Positions 37,536 through 51,372 of a stretch of DNA of 64,000 bases are shown here, piece by piece. Numbering within the stretch: the first letter of the stretch is position 1; every line of letters starts with the position of its first letter. The DNA is taken from assembly GCA_024734555.1 (NCBI GenBank), contig JANPWX010000639.1, positions 1,129,656 through 1,193,655 on the forward strand, written 5' to 3'. The notes below the pieces were generated by a model. It saw nothing but the letters and a program-made list of their open reading frames with translations. It was not told the DNA's origin and made no database searches. The DNA comes from Trochalopteron elliotii (lineage: Eukaryota; Chordata; Aves; Passeriformes; Leiothrichidae). The position numbers and the translations under genes are program-made.

Positions 37536-40500
37536 GAGAATGATATCTGTAGTTCAACCATGTGCAGAGTAAGTTGGATCCCAGCTTCTTTTGAGGTATC
37601 ACAACTGTGGAAAAGACTACAAATGCAAATAAGAAACAGGCTGTAACAACCAAATGCTTTGGTACTAATTCAGTCTTTGGCAAAAGTCTCCCATTGCCTT
37701 CACTGGGAATTTCCATACATAAGAACAGAGTGGATGCTATATTCCAGTTTTCATAACCTTTGTACATGCTTGTGGTCACTTATGGAGATGCTCAGTCACA
37801 CTGGGATGACTGCTCACCTATCTTGCTGTAGGTTGCACAGTCCAATCCCGAGGAAAACCCACAAAGAATTTTAACTCAGAAAGAACATTTCCATGACTGG
37901 GGACACTCAGGGCTTCCCTGAGAAATTTGGTCTTCTGTAGGTAGCCACAGCAGAGCTCTGATTATAGCTGTGTTTGCATAACTCCTGCAACTAAAATTCA
38001 CTGAATCCAAAGTGTCAGCATTATTCCATGATTCACTGGCACATCACATGTTAACCCTCTGCTGCAGAGACACACAAACCCACTGGTGCTAAACAATCAC
38101 TCCCTTTCAGTCTCATCCCTTGCACACTCCTTGTAGACTGCAGTAGAGATGCCTCAGCCAGCACCAAACTCTGCAGGAGAGCAGAAGCTTCAATACCAGC
38201 ATTTGTTTCTGACAGACCTCAGCCAATGCACCTCTCTTTTTCCATCAGGAGGGAAAAACATACTTTTCCCTTTCTAGTTCTGCTCCCTGCTATGCTGCCT
38301 TATGAGCTCTTTGTCTGGCCTGTATATTATGCAGCTATCATCCTCATGTAATGGCTCTAATGAAACCAGGGTCAGACAAAGCTAATCCAGGGATTTAGGT
38401 TCATTATGGTACAGGATCGCCTGGAGCCTCTCCTTTCACTTACAGCAGAGATGGCCAGAAAATTCCCTCACTCCAGTAAAGGTGGGCATCATAGCCAGAA
38501 AAACAGCCTTTCTCCAAAGGCACACCAAGCACAAAGGGCCTTGCCCATCTCACTTGTGAAGTGAATCTTGGCCAATCCATCTGGATTGGTGACTACAGAA
38601 AACACACCCAGGGAAGGTGGTGCCCCTTCACCAACTTACCCCAGGGGCCAAAAGGTTAAAGCACTCACTGAGGAGACCTGGGACACCCTGGTTCAGATCC
38701 TTCCTCTGTCTGCAGTAATTTGAACCTGCATAAATAGCCAGTGTGCCAGAAGGAAAGTGAGTGATAGTGTCACAGGCCACACACAAAGCCTCCCCTTGGG
38801 ATGAATGATGCAGATCTCCGTATTCCCACAAAAATGCTCTGACCTCTAGACTTCACCTTCTCCAGTCTGGTAAAGAGTTATTACCAACAAAGCAAAACAA
38901 CTTCACTGGTGGGAAAATCTGGGCCTGGGATACCATGTACAGCCTGCTCAGGACTCAAACACACCTTCATGGGAGGTACATTCAGATTCCCCTAAACAGA
39001 AGCAAGTATTAAGCTAAGATTTGACACATCCCAGAGTACCCTCAGTGATGATATCTGTACCTCCAGATCATGGCTGGAACACTCATCACAACTTCTTTTG
39101 TCAAGGATGCCACAAAAGCCCTGTAACAAATGCCCTGGCTTACCAACCGTTGGTTGCCCAGCAAGCAGACAGGTACAGCCACCCTTACAGCTGTAAGGAA
39201 ATCCTGGCTTAGGTAGCTGTGGTCACACCTGCAAATCCCAAACTGAGGAACATGCTTTTCTAGACTGCATGAAATGTAAATATTACTGCCCTGAACACTA
39301 CGGCGAGGATATCTTTTTGAGGATCCTTTGGGTGTGCTGAGATCACAAAAGGAAACACAATTTCTGCAAGGTCCTCTTATAGAAGAGGGAGGGTGAAGTA
39401 GAAACATGGAGCCATTCACATTTCTGATCATCTTCAAATTTTCCTCTTTTGTGTCTGTGACCCCAGAGACACTGTTATCCCAGTCTGAGTCTTCTGTGCA
39501 TGCCTATGCACAGGTGCTCATAAAGGTTCATCGTGTCCCAAGTAGATACATCCAGCTATATCCATTTTGTGGGAACATCCAGCACATCCTGGTGAGGGAC
39601 AGATATAAATACAGCTTTTATCCTTCTTGATTATTTGGAAAATCCTGTAATTTGAGGGTGTTTGTGCATAATTTCACAGATTAATGCAAAATTACAAGCA
39701 AATTGCCATGTAAGAAAAGCTAACATGAGTGAACTTCAACCGACTGAAATCCAAAGGCTTGGGTTTTATTTGGAATGTTTCTCCTAAAATGCTTTTGTGT
39801 CTGCTGCTCCTGGTAAGCAAGTTAAGTCTCAGCAAACAGAAAATGTTCATAGTATCCCTGAGCTCATCAGCAGCTGTGAGTTCCAACCTCAGAATTTTTA
39901 ATTTTCTTCTAATTTAGCCCCAATACCTTCAGAGCAAGAAGACTGCACCAGCAAGTGCAGTAATTTTTTAGCCCTCATCTACCTAGCCAGCCTCTAAAGA
40001 ACTAAATCTTAGGCCAAACTCCAAGGACCCTGGTCCCAGAGACTGCAGCCAGTGAAAAAAGGGATCAAGCAAACATGGGGAACAACCTCCAGGACCAATT
40101 CATTAAGTCAGAAGTCACAGTTGTATCAAGAACTACATTTGCTCTCTCCAGATGGAAGCACATTCCCGCGTAGCAAGATGTGGGAGCAAGCAAAGCAACT
40201 GGGTCTCGTTCCTGACTTTGTACCAGCACATGATCCTTGAAGAGAGTGCCTATGTCAAATATATAGGTAAAACAGCACTCTAATATACAATGTTGCTGAG
40301 GCAGTTCAGAGTCCTGGATCAGCAGTAACAGGGTGTTAAACTTCTTGGTCATGGAGAGTTAATCTAATGTCTCATCAATAATTCGTAACTTCTTTCTATT
40401 CCTGACAATATTCCTGAGACTTCACACACCTCCGGAAGAATGACCTATGGTCATGACCCATGGAACCTCTTTTGGTTCCTACATCACCAACAAAATTTCT

Positions 40501-43500
40501 AGGTTCAGTCAAAAAGACCAAACTGCTCCTTCAGTTATCTTTGGAATTGGAGCATGTAACAGAAAACAGAGTGCAGAATTTGATTTTCAGAATCTGTTCT
40601 ATTAATAGTGTCTCTGAAACCAGCAAGCGCTTACTTTGATTTTTTTTTAGATCTGAAGGTGAAGCTAGAGCAAATTAACTTCTTATTTGTTCATCAATAC
40701 ACCTAATTCCACATTTATTTCAGCTTTCAGTCTTACTTTTCAGAGTATAATTGTGCTGGCCAAATCCTTACAAACATGCCTTTTCTTTTACTGTCACTCC
40801 AGTGCATTAAGTAACAATTTTCAGGCAGAGAGCATGCCATAAAATATAGCATTCTGTTCTGCTAAATATTTTGGTGATTATCTCAGATCTAAAAGCAGCT
40901 TTGGCTTCAGCCTTTGGTTATAGACTGCTCTCTATTGCCTCTGTGTTGTAGAAACAGCATTTGCCCTGTTCCCTTGATAAACTGTTTTCTGTAGTTTTGT
41001 CCCATTGCATATTAACCTTTTGCTACAGAGTTAGCAGACATGACTGAGAAAGGAACATTTCTTAAGAGCTTCTTATGTGATAGACTTGGAAAATAAGCCT
41101 TCACACATCGCCAAGATTGGAAGGTAAAGAGAGAAAGGGCATGTTTTGGGCAAGCTCCTTCAGCAGGATAGGAATATTTTGTGGTAAATTGTCATTTTAA
41201 TCTGAGGTATTTTAGGCCAGACAGCTACAGCTGCTGTCAAAAAGAAAAGCTCCTCGTTTCTGCTGGTCTTGCAACTTCAAAAAACATGTATTTTCTGCTG
41301 CCAGTAAAGCCAAGGGTTCTTCCAGAGGGCACTGCGGATCTAGAGGGCAAAGCTATATATAACGTTTTTCGGTATGTCATGATATGTTGGTCCTAAGGGA
41401 ACCCAAGCATCCAGGAAAGATTGAAGTTAGAAACGTGGGTGGAAGCTTTGCAGCCCACAGATATTTCTAAGTCCAAATGACATCCTGAGGAAGTGAGTCT
41501 GGAAAGGGGCTTTCTCATGCTGTTCCCTTTCCCAGCTATTAACAGCAGTATGTGCTTCACAGTACCATTCATGCACCAGAAATGCAATCACTTATCAGAG
41601 ATGAAGGCTATTTAATCTATTAAGGAATGCAGCCTCTGGATTAATGCACAGCATGCTGCTGATACTCCCTCTCTGAACATAACATATTGCTGCCATAAAT
41701 GGTGAAATTGGACAAGACAGATTGAGACTTGCAGTGTAACTCCTGCTAGACAGGTTTGGGGTTTGTGTAGCCACCCACACTGAAAAGAGCATCCTTGGCC
41801 CCTCAGATGTTTTTTTGGAGCACTCAAAACTTGAAACAAATAGTCTGTTTGCAAGAGGTACTGATCAAATCCGGCGCTTAGAATGGGATACGCAAATACA
41901 TAAGGAATACGCTTTTGTGGTGTCTTGTGCATGCCATTTATGCACTTATCTTCTCAATTTTGACCCAAGCCTATGGTACTAGAAATTGGGCTGCCCAAAA
42001 CACATATTAATAAGCTGATTGGAGCAGCAGTTATTTGACTCCTTGGTGGAAATATTTTTGGACTCTTTCTTTAGTCAACCCCAAATAACTAAACATTTCT
42101 TTAGTCTGTCCAAATTACAGCACCTCTGTCATTGTTTCAGATATCCTAAAAGTGGGGCCATTTACAGTTTTTGTATGTTGGTGTCTCATCTCTCTGCCCA
42201 CCAGGGAGATGAATGAACAGTTGAAAGCAACAAAATGAGGGAAAAGGCAAAAACAGCATCTGCAGCAGAACAAGTACTGAAATACAGCCATACCCTTTCT
42301 TAAAGTCACTGTGTTGACAGGGGTTTGCAGCTATGCAGTTGGAGTCTGCAGAGGAGTGGACCTGTCACTGTGAGAAAAGCATGGCTAGCACACATTCCAC
42401 CTGGTAGATTCAGAATTATTTCAGATTAAGAGTTTCGGAGCCAGTAAACCTGGTGAATAGGGAACAGGTTAGAAGAAAAGAGTTGGGTCTGAGCACCTTA
42501 CCAAAAACTGTGGTAAGCTGCTCTGACATCTACAAAGATGAGTCTTTTTTGCAGCCTAGGCAACACATAACTGTCATAATCCATTGCTGACAACCTCATT
42601 AGAAAGGGGAAGGACTTGAGAAAATTGGAAAATAAACTATCCCTTCTCCATTTTAGAGACCTCCAAAACTGACATGAAGCCTCTTGCAGGGGCAGATGTT
42701 TATAATGCTATGTGCTTTTTATTAAGATTTTCTCAGTACTTACATTTTTCACAACAGGGATGTGTCTTCAAAGAAAAGACCGCAAACTATCTGCAAATGA
42801 CTTAGTAACCTGTAAAAAATTAGCACTTCAGAAACTCTTACAGAAATAGCACAGATTTTCTGAGATTTTTATCACAAAGAAAAACTCTGCATCAGAACAG
42901 CATCTTGACATTACAGATGCTGTGCAACAAGTAGCTCACTTGGCTGCTGCAGATTTCAAAATGTTCTGACCATTTATTGTGCATCTTTTTGAAGGTTATC
43001 CAGCTGGTGCATTAACCCTTTGCATTCCTTTAGCAGCACTATTCTCCTGCCTATTGTGGTCATTCTCCATCCTCCTGTTATGCTATGGTAACATCTGCTG
43101 GTGGGAAAGTCTTTACTACAGTAACTGATTCTCAAATACCAAGCAACCACTAAGCAACTTCTAGAGTCAGTTTAGCAAGCTACTTCAAAAAATAGTTCTA
43201 CTAAATACTTTTAGGTAGTGTAGATTTCAAACAAAAAATTAGTTTAGATCATACAAATAAACAACAGGGTAGGAAGGTCAGCATGTTCCAGCAGAGGAAC
43301 AGAGTTTATTTCCCCAGCCTCAGAATTGGTTGAACAACAATATTCAGGGTTCCAAAGATTTTTCTTATCAAATACAAAAACTCTCCTCTCTACAAAGCAC
43401 AGTAGGACTTTCTTTTGGTTTTTTTAATAATGTACAGGAGCAAGGCCAGAGACCTGGGAAGAAAGGAGAGTGTCATGTTAGTGCTGGAGTTGGGTGGTCA

Positions 43501-46500
43501 GGAATTTTTTATTGGGGCACAGGATTTTCTATTTCTTACAAATGTGCTGTTCTAGAAGGCGATGCTCACAGAAACTGTTTTGTGGAGATAAGTGTGTCAG
43601 TATGAAATTCAAATTTCTTACATCTAAAATTCAGAGATACATCTGACTTAAGATATTAAGGACTGTGTTCAGGTCAGGTACCTTTGAAATCATGAATACA
43701 CCAAAATGTGTGAAAACAGAGGGAGTATCAATCTTCCTTCACCAGACCTTATGCCAAGCCAAAGAGTGCATTAAGGAACAAAACCGTATGGAGGAGATGT
43801 GATTTCTGGTCATTATGCAGACCCCTCCGTCAGGCTGGGGGTGGCTGGGCTGCAGACCAGTTTCTCCAACTTGTTTTTGCTCAGGCCTTTCTGGTAGCAA
43901 AACTCATGTGACATCAAAGGGCTCCTTCACACATCAGCGCCTGCAGCTCTGAATGCAATGGGGATTCTTTCTTTTCCTTCCCCATGGATCAGACCCTCAG
44001 TGCCTCTGGTGCATCCCAAAGTCCCCAGGGGATTATTTCCCACTGCCTCCTACAAGTTTTGAAAAGGTGGAAAAAGAAGGAAAGCAGTTTTCTATGTTGC
44101 AGAAATGACAAAGGGAGCAGCTCTCACATGTGCCCAAGGGCTCCTATTGTAAAGACTGATTTAGTGCAATCTCCCAGCCACAGGTGTGGGTGGTTTTTTA
44201 GCAGAGAGGTGAGGCAGGCGGAACTCAACAAACTCATCTGACTTCCTTTAGTTCAAACATTTCTTGTCAGGACTTACTGAGGGAAAAAATGTATTAAAAG
44301 AGCAAAAGCAGGAAAGGGCCATTTGGCTTATCTCGTTCACTTCCTGAAATCCAAACAAACTTTCGAAAAAATTCGCATCACACCCTATCCATTCACCCTG
44401 TTTCCCTGCATTGAGGATGGGAGAGTCTAGACAAATCTGGGCTTTGGAAAACCTTTGGAACTTTTTTGGAAAATATGTTCCAAATGTTTAGTTAAAGGCT
44501 GCGAACATGTTGGAAAACTCTTGCTGGGGGGTTGAGGGAGGTTTTCTTGGATTATTTATTTGTTTTTACTCCAAGCACCATTGCCAAGGGCACAGGGGAG
44601 AGAGGCTGGGAGGTCTGAGCTGACAAATGGTTACTTATACGAGGCAGTCTCAGTGACTACCCTGGGACACAATTTGCCAGCAGTGACTCAGCCAGTATCA
44701 CCAAAAGCCAGGAGCCAGCTCCAGTTGTTTGTGGTAGCTCTACTGCCCCTTCCATGCCAGGTGCTTTGCAAGAGCTCCTGCCTTTGTAACTCTCACTCCA
44801 CTCAGGAGTGTGGTGTTCCAGTGTTTATCCACCTGGCTGTGCCCTGTGGCTCCTCATTTACTGTGAAGTTCATCTGCGTGGCTTCACTTTTTTGGCAGAA
44901 GATGTCTGGTCCCTGGGGTGAGAAGCAGCAGCTCCTATGTCTGGCTGGCACCGCCTGGAAGCCAGGTCTGCAGGTATACACAGGTACTTCATTTCAAGAG
45001 ATGCTTCAAAGCCTGTGTGAACCTGGGATTTACTCTCATGGTACATTTAATTAGTGGACGACAGTCTCTAGACCAGTGAAAGTCCAATTCTTCTTTACAA
45101 GTCAGATTAAACAACAACAACAACACAAATTTTTTTTAAAAAAGAAATTAAAAAAAAAAGAGCTGTGTCAGAGTTATCCACTGCAATATTGGAGAGGTGA
45201 ATTTCCTTAGAGCATATGCCAAGCCCCTCTCCCCACTCACTCCTCTGGCCTTCTGCTGTGGTTGCCAGCTAATAAATACATTTTCCTGTTCTTGAATCCC
45301 TCCCTTCACAAATATTCTGTCCTTTCTCGTGTCCTGAGGGAAGAAATTCTCCAGAATGAGCCAGTCTTGTTGGGTCTCCTGAAAAACTTGGGGCTGCTAA
45401 TTTTATGCCATAAAATATGAATCAGGGAGGTCTCTTCAGTCTATGGGGATTTAATTGACAATTCATGTAGCTAAGTGATGAAAGTTGGGAGCCCTCATCA
45501 CAGATTTAACTTCTTAACGTCTTAAGCTTTTCTTGTAAGAACCAGGGAATGATCATGTTCAATCATAGCTGGTCTAGGTGCTTTATCTAATCAGTCTTTT
45601 TGCTTAAACACAACAAAAATAATAGGAGGATCTCAGAACACTATTACTCCTTGTGTCAACTTTTTAGTTTTATTTTAAACACTTGCAAATCCTGATGCTG
45701 TAGAACATTTTTTGACCAGTTCCACAAGGTAATTGACAACTTGAGAAAAACTGTCAGAAGAAACACATGAGGCAATACATCTGGGAGACCACCAGGATTC
45801 AAGGGCAAGTGTCACCAAGAAGGCAATATGAAGGAAGTTTTGAGCAGTTTCCGGTTAATATGAAAATCAACAATCATAACACCACATGATGAGACCCCAA
45901 AGTAGCCCGACTCCTTCTTTTACATTATTTAGCAGAGGCTAGGTGTCTTTGGGAAAAAGTTAGTTCACACGTTCCCCTGGAATATAGGCTGGGCCTTGGG
46001 AAAGTGTGGGAAACACATGTAAATGTTTTTCACACACTAGCATATTTTACATTTAGAAGTGGAAGAAGAGAGAGTGAAGCCACAGTGGTTGAATAGGTTT
46101 TGCTGGATCTGTGCTTCTCAGACATCCAAAACCAAGTCATCCTGGGGAACTTACTAGGAATCTCCTCCTCCAATGAAACAAGGTTTAATATCTAGTTTGG
46201 CCACACAAAGTAACAAGTTTGGCTAATTGCCCAAAAGTTTTGATTAAACTGTTAATAAATTAAGCCTACAGAGCAGCCAAAAATCACATCTTGCTGCTGA
46301 AATTCATATTTGATTGAAAAATCCTGTGGTTTGAAAGAGAAAAGAATGTTGTGCCAATTTAATGTTGTTCTTTGAACTGACACTTGTCTCTTCAGGTGAG
46401 ATTCTTCTGTCATCTGCCCCTCACTGGGGCAGAGTCCTCCCCCCAGCCTCTCACCTGGCCTCATGCCCTGCCACTTTTTGCATTAGCAAGCTACAACCCT

Positions 46501-49370
46501 GAGTGGTCCATGCCTCATTTCAGACAGAAGACAAATCCAAGGCTCTCAGCCAGTTTCTAGGGATTAACAGGCATAAATAGCCCTGGAAATGCCTGAAGCT
46601 CAACTGACTCCAAAAAAAGGAAAGAAAGAAGCAATCAAAGCCCCAACCCAGCCTGTAAATTGAAGCACTAGCACAGAACTGAAAGTTTCAAATTTGTGGT
46701 CCTTGTGTTTAAAAAGACTTCTTCCACTGAGCAAAAAATATAGGAGATGTTTTTCCCATCTTGTAATATATTCTTGACAGGAACAGAGATAGGATTATAG
46801 GACAGAGCAGTCCAACACAAACTGTGGTCTCCAAAAAATCGAATCCCCAAACCTTGCACTGTGGGCCTTTCCTCTTTCCTGGCCAAAAATACCTTTAGAT
46901 GGATTAGCTTCTGAAGGCCCTTCATCTGGTAACAGAGATTTGGTCAGGTAGAGCTCACTGAATACCACAGAGACAGAGGTGCCTTTTGACAGTTTTAAAA
47001 AAAGGAGGGCTGGGGGAAAAGGGGCAAACCCAGTTTTCGAAAGCTGGCAGAGGCAATCTGCCCCCTTCTGTAGACCACCACTTTTCACCTCTGAGCCAAT
47101 CCTCCTCCACAAATATGACCAACCAAAAAAAGGTCAGGCTGGCAGAGCTTTAACTTTGGGACAAAGGGACACACTGGTGTTATGTTTTGCTGTTTTCTTT
47201 GGTTTCTTTGCTGAGATGGTGGGTTATTTTCTTCCTCCTTGTCTGAGCTCCAGTGATTCATCCATCTCCAAATGTTGACATTTTAACCTGATACAAATCC
47301 CCCTGCCTAGCTTTCAGTCTTTTCCAATTTCAGTTCAGATTTCCCTTGTGGACTTGCAATTCACTCTCAGATCATTAATTTGCCTTTGCTGGCAAATCCC
47401 TCTCTATGTACAGAGCAGGAGTGCTTGCTGCCAAATGATCTTCCTCCACCTTTTACTTCCAATGAGGAATGTAACCTCAGCTGCCTTTCAACATTTCCGG
47501 CTTCTATTTTTCTACCTATCATTCCTAGTCGCATAATGGCCACTTTACCTCAGTTATCAAGGTTCTTTATTACTGCTCACTCATTGCTGATGCTTGTCTG
47601 TAACCTCACTTTTCTAGAAGGTTGGCAGACGGGAGGCAAGACAGACTCAGGCCGCTGAGCACAGGATTTTCTAAGGATCCAGGATGTGGCATAAGCCAAG
47701 AAAGCTCCCCCTCCTTCTGAAGAAATAAGGACAGGGGGGAAAAGGAAAAAAAAATGAAGCAGCAAGCAACTCTCAAGACCAATTTAAGCAGAATGAATGA
47801 GTCTTTGTTCTCTAGGGCAGGGTTTGCATTTATATTTGCTGTGTTAGCCACGGTTGTGATTTAATTGCACATCTTAATGACTTTTGGTGTTTCCCTTAAA
47901 GACCCAGAAGCTGGAATCAAGGGAGACCATAAGGCCCTTTGCATTCATTCAGAGCAGAAGGTAAATGTTACTTTTACAACAAAGGGGAAGAAAATTCTCC
48001 CCAAAAGGCTCCAAAACCCAAAGGAAAATAAAAGGAAATTGACATTTGTTGTTTTTAAGAAGTCTCAGGATCTTTAAGCTACTCTCAGGAGTTTTGAAGG
48101 CGTGATGCTTTGATGCTCAAAATTGACAATGCTGCCTTTATATTGAGAGTGCCACCATGCACAAATTTGCCCAAGAATTTAGGAGTAAAGACTCATTCCA
48201 TATGCTACACCAGCCCTTTCAAATTGTTCCTTGTTCTCTTGATGCAAGTGGCAGCAAGGAGAGAAGACAGCTGCCCATCTCACCTTTGCTGCCTCTGGCA
48301 CCTTTGTTAGTCAGACTCTCATGACCTCTCACCACGTACAAGAGAGGTGGTGTAAGCACGTGCTGTACGGTGTGGAGATGTTCTAGCATTTAAATGGAAA
48401 GACACAGGCACAGGGTTGGGGTTCACAGGAGAACAAGGCCAATGGATGATCTTTCACTGTCCCTGGGCAAGATCCTTCCCTGAAAACCAATGCAGCCAAA
48501 GGCCCTGACCCTGTTGAGCCAAATCACCAGTAATGCTTCAGTGGTGATCACTGTGGCAGGAAGCGGAGTGTAACTGGATGACCTGTGTCCTCCATCTTCT
48601 GCATTTAATTTGGCACATTTGTAACTTTCTTCAGCCTTTTGCTGTCCTTTACCCATTAATCTTCAACCACATTCATCCCTGACCTGCTGGGCTGGTGGGG
48701 CTCACCTTCACCTTTTTCAAGGGAGCTGGCCTCATTCCCTGTCCATGACACAAATTTATGCTGGTCTCTGTCAGTGTGAGCTGGGTTGGCAGTGACCTAC
48801 TGCCCAAGATCAGGCTCTGCTCAGAAAGGGCTGAGAAATGCTCACAGTAGTGGTGAAGCAGCACACCTGGATGGCAGGAGTTTGTGACAGTATGCATGTG
48901 CTGTGGTCAGCATCAGGGAATGTTGAGACAGGACTGGAGAGGAGATGTGTGACCAAATCTGCAGGAGGAGTGGACTCAGGTCAACAACTGCGCACGTCTG
49001 CTCTTCTGCTGCCTTTGGCTTGTTTGTCTGCTAGCACTGTAAACTGTATAGGCAAAGGATTCTGTCTTAGCTATGGCTTCGAAGACCAGAATGGATGACA
49101 GCAGAGGAATTTGGTCTCAGTACTTTTATGCCTTTAATTCTAAAAATTCTTCTAAATCCTCAGGCCAAATACAATACTGACAGGGTTCTTTGCTCATACC
49201 CCCATCAGCATCATGTGCTTCCAGTAAGTCAGATTCTTGACTTTTCTTAAGGCTGAATTATTTTTACCTTGCTTCCATACTGCCTGTGGATGCCTACCAT
49301 CCCTTGACCCTCACAAACAGGGACTTGTCTGATTTATGCCATATTTCCATAAGAAGTCTTCTCTGTTAAC

Positions 49371-49466
49371 CTTTTTTCTTTTTTTTTCTTTTTTTTTCTT
49401 TTCTTTCTTTTTTTTTTCTTTTTTTTCTTTCTTTTTTTTTTTTTTTTTCTTTTCTTTTTCTTTTTT
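49371..49466. repeat. Polypyrimidine (CTTTn) tract
   Basis: Ninety-six bases of only T and C, mostly runs of 3 to 18 T separated by single C. It explains the Phe/Ser-rich ORF on the plus strand and the Lys/Arg-rich ORF on the minus strand, neither of which is a gene. Confidence 0.96.
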
Positions 49467-51011
49467 GATTGAAAGAATATGTAGCTCTAGTTATATTTTG
49501 GGGACTGAGATGAAAACCTTTGGACTGATCTGAGATACTGTTGTCACACAGGGTCTTCAACTGGTATGTAGAGAGAAGGTGAGTGCAAATGACCTTATTT
49601 TTGGAGTTCGGTGACTGCTACCTGTGTTGTTAATTGTTGCTACAATGTTGTTAACCAGATACCAAAGGAGCATAGGGCCTGACTGAGGCCTGGGAACTTC
49701 TGTCCTGTCTAGCAGGTAAAGCCAGGCACTGGTAATCTGCAGGTCATAACCAAAATTTAGTGACCTAACAACAAGTGAGGCTAATGGTGATCAAGGGCGT
49801 GGGAAGAGACAAGATAATTATTAGGAAGGACTCCATGTTCCTGTTATAGCTAACACTGAGGTGACTGTTCCTGGTTGATGATGTTGCATTACAGTGCCTA
49901 CAGAATAAAAACGGTTTTGGAAAACCAGCACATACATAAAAAAGAGACTTGTGAGAACATATTTCATGTTCTGTGGTGAAAGACAGGAAAAGGCAACCCT
50001 ACATTTTGTAAAGAGAAGGTGGAGTGGGAGCTTGGACAGTCAGTCTAGAAGTACATAGGTAAGGAGGCATTTGCTAAAAGGGATTTGTTCAGTTTGGCAA
50101 ATGTAAAGCAAGAACCAATGGCTAGACGGTGAACAAAACGAGACAAGAAGTGAGATTTTTTTTTTTAATGTGCCATGAAATTGATTGGGGGAGGTCTTAT
50201 GTCACTGAAGATCAGATGAAGCCATCACAAAAATCTCTGACCATGTAATTTCTGGTTCTAATTAATGAATAATCATTCAGCTTCCAAATGAATAAAGAAA
50301 TTATAACATTATGGAACTTGGGACCTTCATTCTTGCTTTTTCAAGGCAGAAACAGGACTTCTATGTACAGGACAGAGAGAAAATGAGTCTTTTAGTACAC
50401 GAAGAACTAACCCTAGTAGTTGCCTAATTCTCTCATACCCCATTCAAGTCAGCAAAGGAGTATCCATGGTCTCACTTGCTGTGATCAGCTTCTTACAGGA
50501 TCTTGTTCTCAACACACAAACCATATCCTGTGTAGATTCCTATTTATAGCAGAAGAGTGCGAGTTTCTTCATGTTTTTCTACTCCTGTCAGCTGATTTTC
50601 AGGCAAATCCTAAATCACATCAATCTTCTTTTTTTGTTCTGCAGGCGACCTGAAGCAGTGCTATTATTGCCAAAGGGAGAATGATGTAAAATGGCAGTAA
50701 GTAAGGAGCACTCCCAGCTGCACTCTGCTTTTGCCCACAGTCGCCCCGGCCAGCCTCACATGGTGCAAACTCGCCAACCCTTTTCTGATTTCATAGCTCA
50801 GGCACTTCCCTGCATCCTTCTGCTTGGTGTGCTAAGGACAAGCTAAGGATGGGGAAAGGTTAAAAGCTGCGCTTAGTGCAGTTTTTTCCCTGCAAATAAA
50901 CAGTGTTTTACTAGTTAGAGGTATTTTAAAGGTCACTCGCCTCCACACGCATTGGTTGGCACGGTGGTCCCTAAGAGGGATTTGGGAATGTCACTGTGCT
51001 ACCTAAGACAG
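49467..51011. other. Noncoding stretch left of the CpG island
   Basis: Unique sequence with no ORF above 77 codons and no repeat. A plus-strand acceptor-like tract (TTTTTTTGTTCTGCAG near 50644) exists, but no adjoining exon could be supported. Confidence 0.55.
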
Positions 51012-51235
51012 CCGGCGCTGGGTGCTCAGCCCGTAAGATGCCTTCCCAAAGCATCCCCCCCGGAGCGAGGCAGGGGCCACTGTCGCAGCTCCCGAGCAGC
51101 GCTGCTGGCCTCTGGTGGCCGCAGGGCCCTTTGCAGCGCGGTGTCACCAGCCCCGCCCGGCCACCGCCTGCGCCGGGCACCGCCAGCGCTGAGCGCCCCG
51201 GCCCGGGCAGCGCTGCCAAGGGAACGGGCACCAGG
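51012..51235. promoter_or_regulatory. Small isolated CpG island
   Basis: By hand count this stretch holds about 23 CpG dinucleotides in about 225 bp at roughly 70% G+C, giving an observed/expected CpG ratio near 0.75. Flanking DNA is CpG-poor. It contains a GC-box-like CCCCGCCC near 51151 and repeated AGCGCT units. No TATA box, exon or splice donor is obvious on either strand. It lies about 12 kb downstream of the kinase exons. It could be a promoter of an unannotated noncoding transcript, an orphan CpG-island enhancer or an insulator. The long ORFs across it on both strands (to 155 codons) result from the lack of AT-rich stop codons. Confidence 0.65.
51105..51118 (-). promoter_or_regulatory. 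CTCF-like core motif
   Basis: On the minus strand this reads CCACCAGAGGCCAG, matching the 14-base CTCF core consensus CCASYAGRKGGCRS at 13 positions. It sits in the middle of the CpG island. The motif match is seen directly; binding is inference. Confidence 0.4.
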
Positions 51236-51313
51236 CCCACACATCGTCCCTTGGAATGCTCCCCATTATGGGGACATCGCCTTCCCACCCCTACCAACCC
51301 CCCCCCTGCTGGT

Positions 51314-51372
51314 ACTGACTGACTGACTGACTGACTGACTGACTGACTGACTGACTGACTGACTGACTGACA
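51314..51372. repeat. (TGAC)n tetranucleotide microsatellite
   Basis: About 14 near-perfect copies of TGAC/ACTG. Read on the minus strand it gives the Ser-Val-Ser-Gln repeats seen in overlapping ORFs, which are artefacts. It sits about 80 bp to the right of the CpG island. Confidence 0.97.

Larger units (their letters stand above)
34061..49370. other. Noncoding stretch, no gene recognised
   Basis: Fifteen kilobases of unique sequence with a few microsatellites listed separately. The longest ORF of the desert lies here (164 codons, 44560-45054, plus), with no domain, no codon pattern suggestive of selection that I can see, and a start inside a T-rich stretch. ORFs at 36535-37128 overlap on both strands in a G+C-richer patch and are discounted. 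Confidence 0.55.

Noticed and set aside
44560..45054. Longest plus-strand ORF in the desert (164 codons)
   Set aside because: No recognisable domain, start in a T-rich stretch, no exon-like splice flanks, and no protein family resemblance; compatible with chance in 64 kb.
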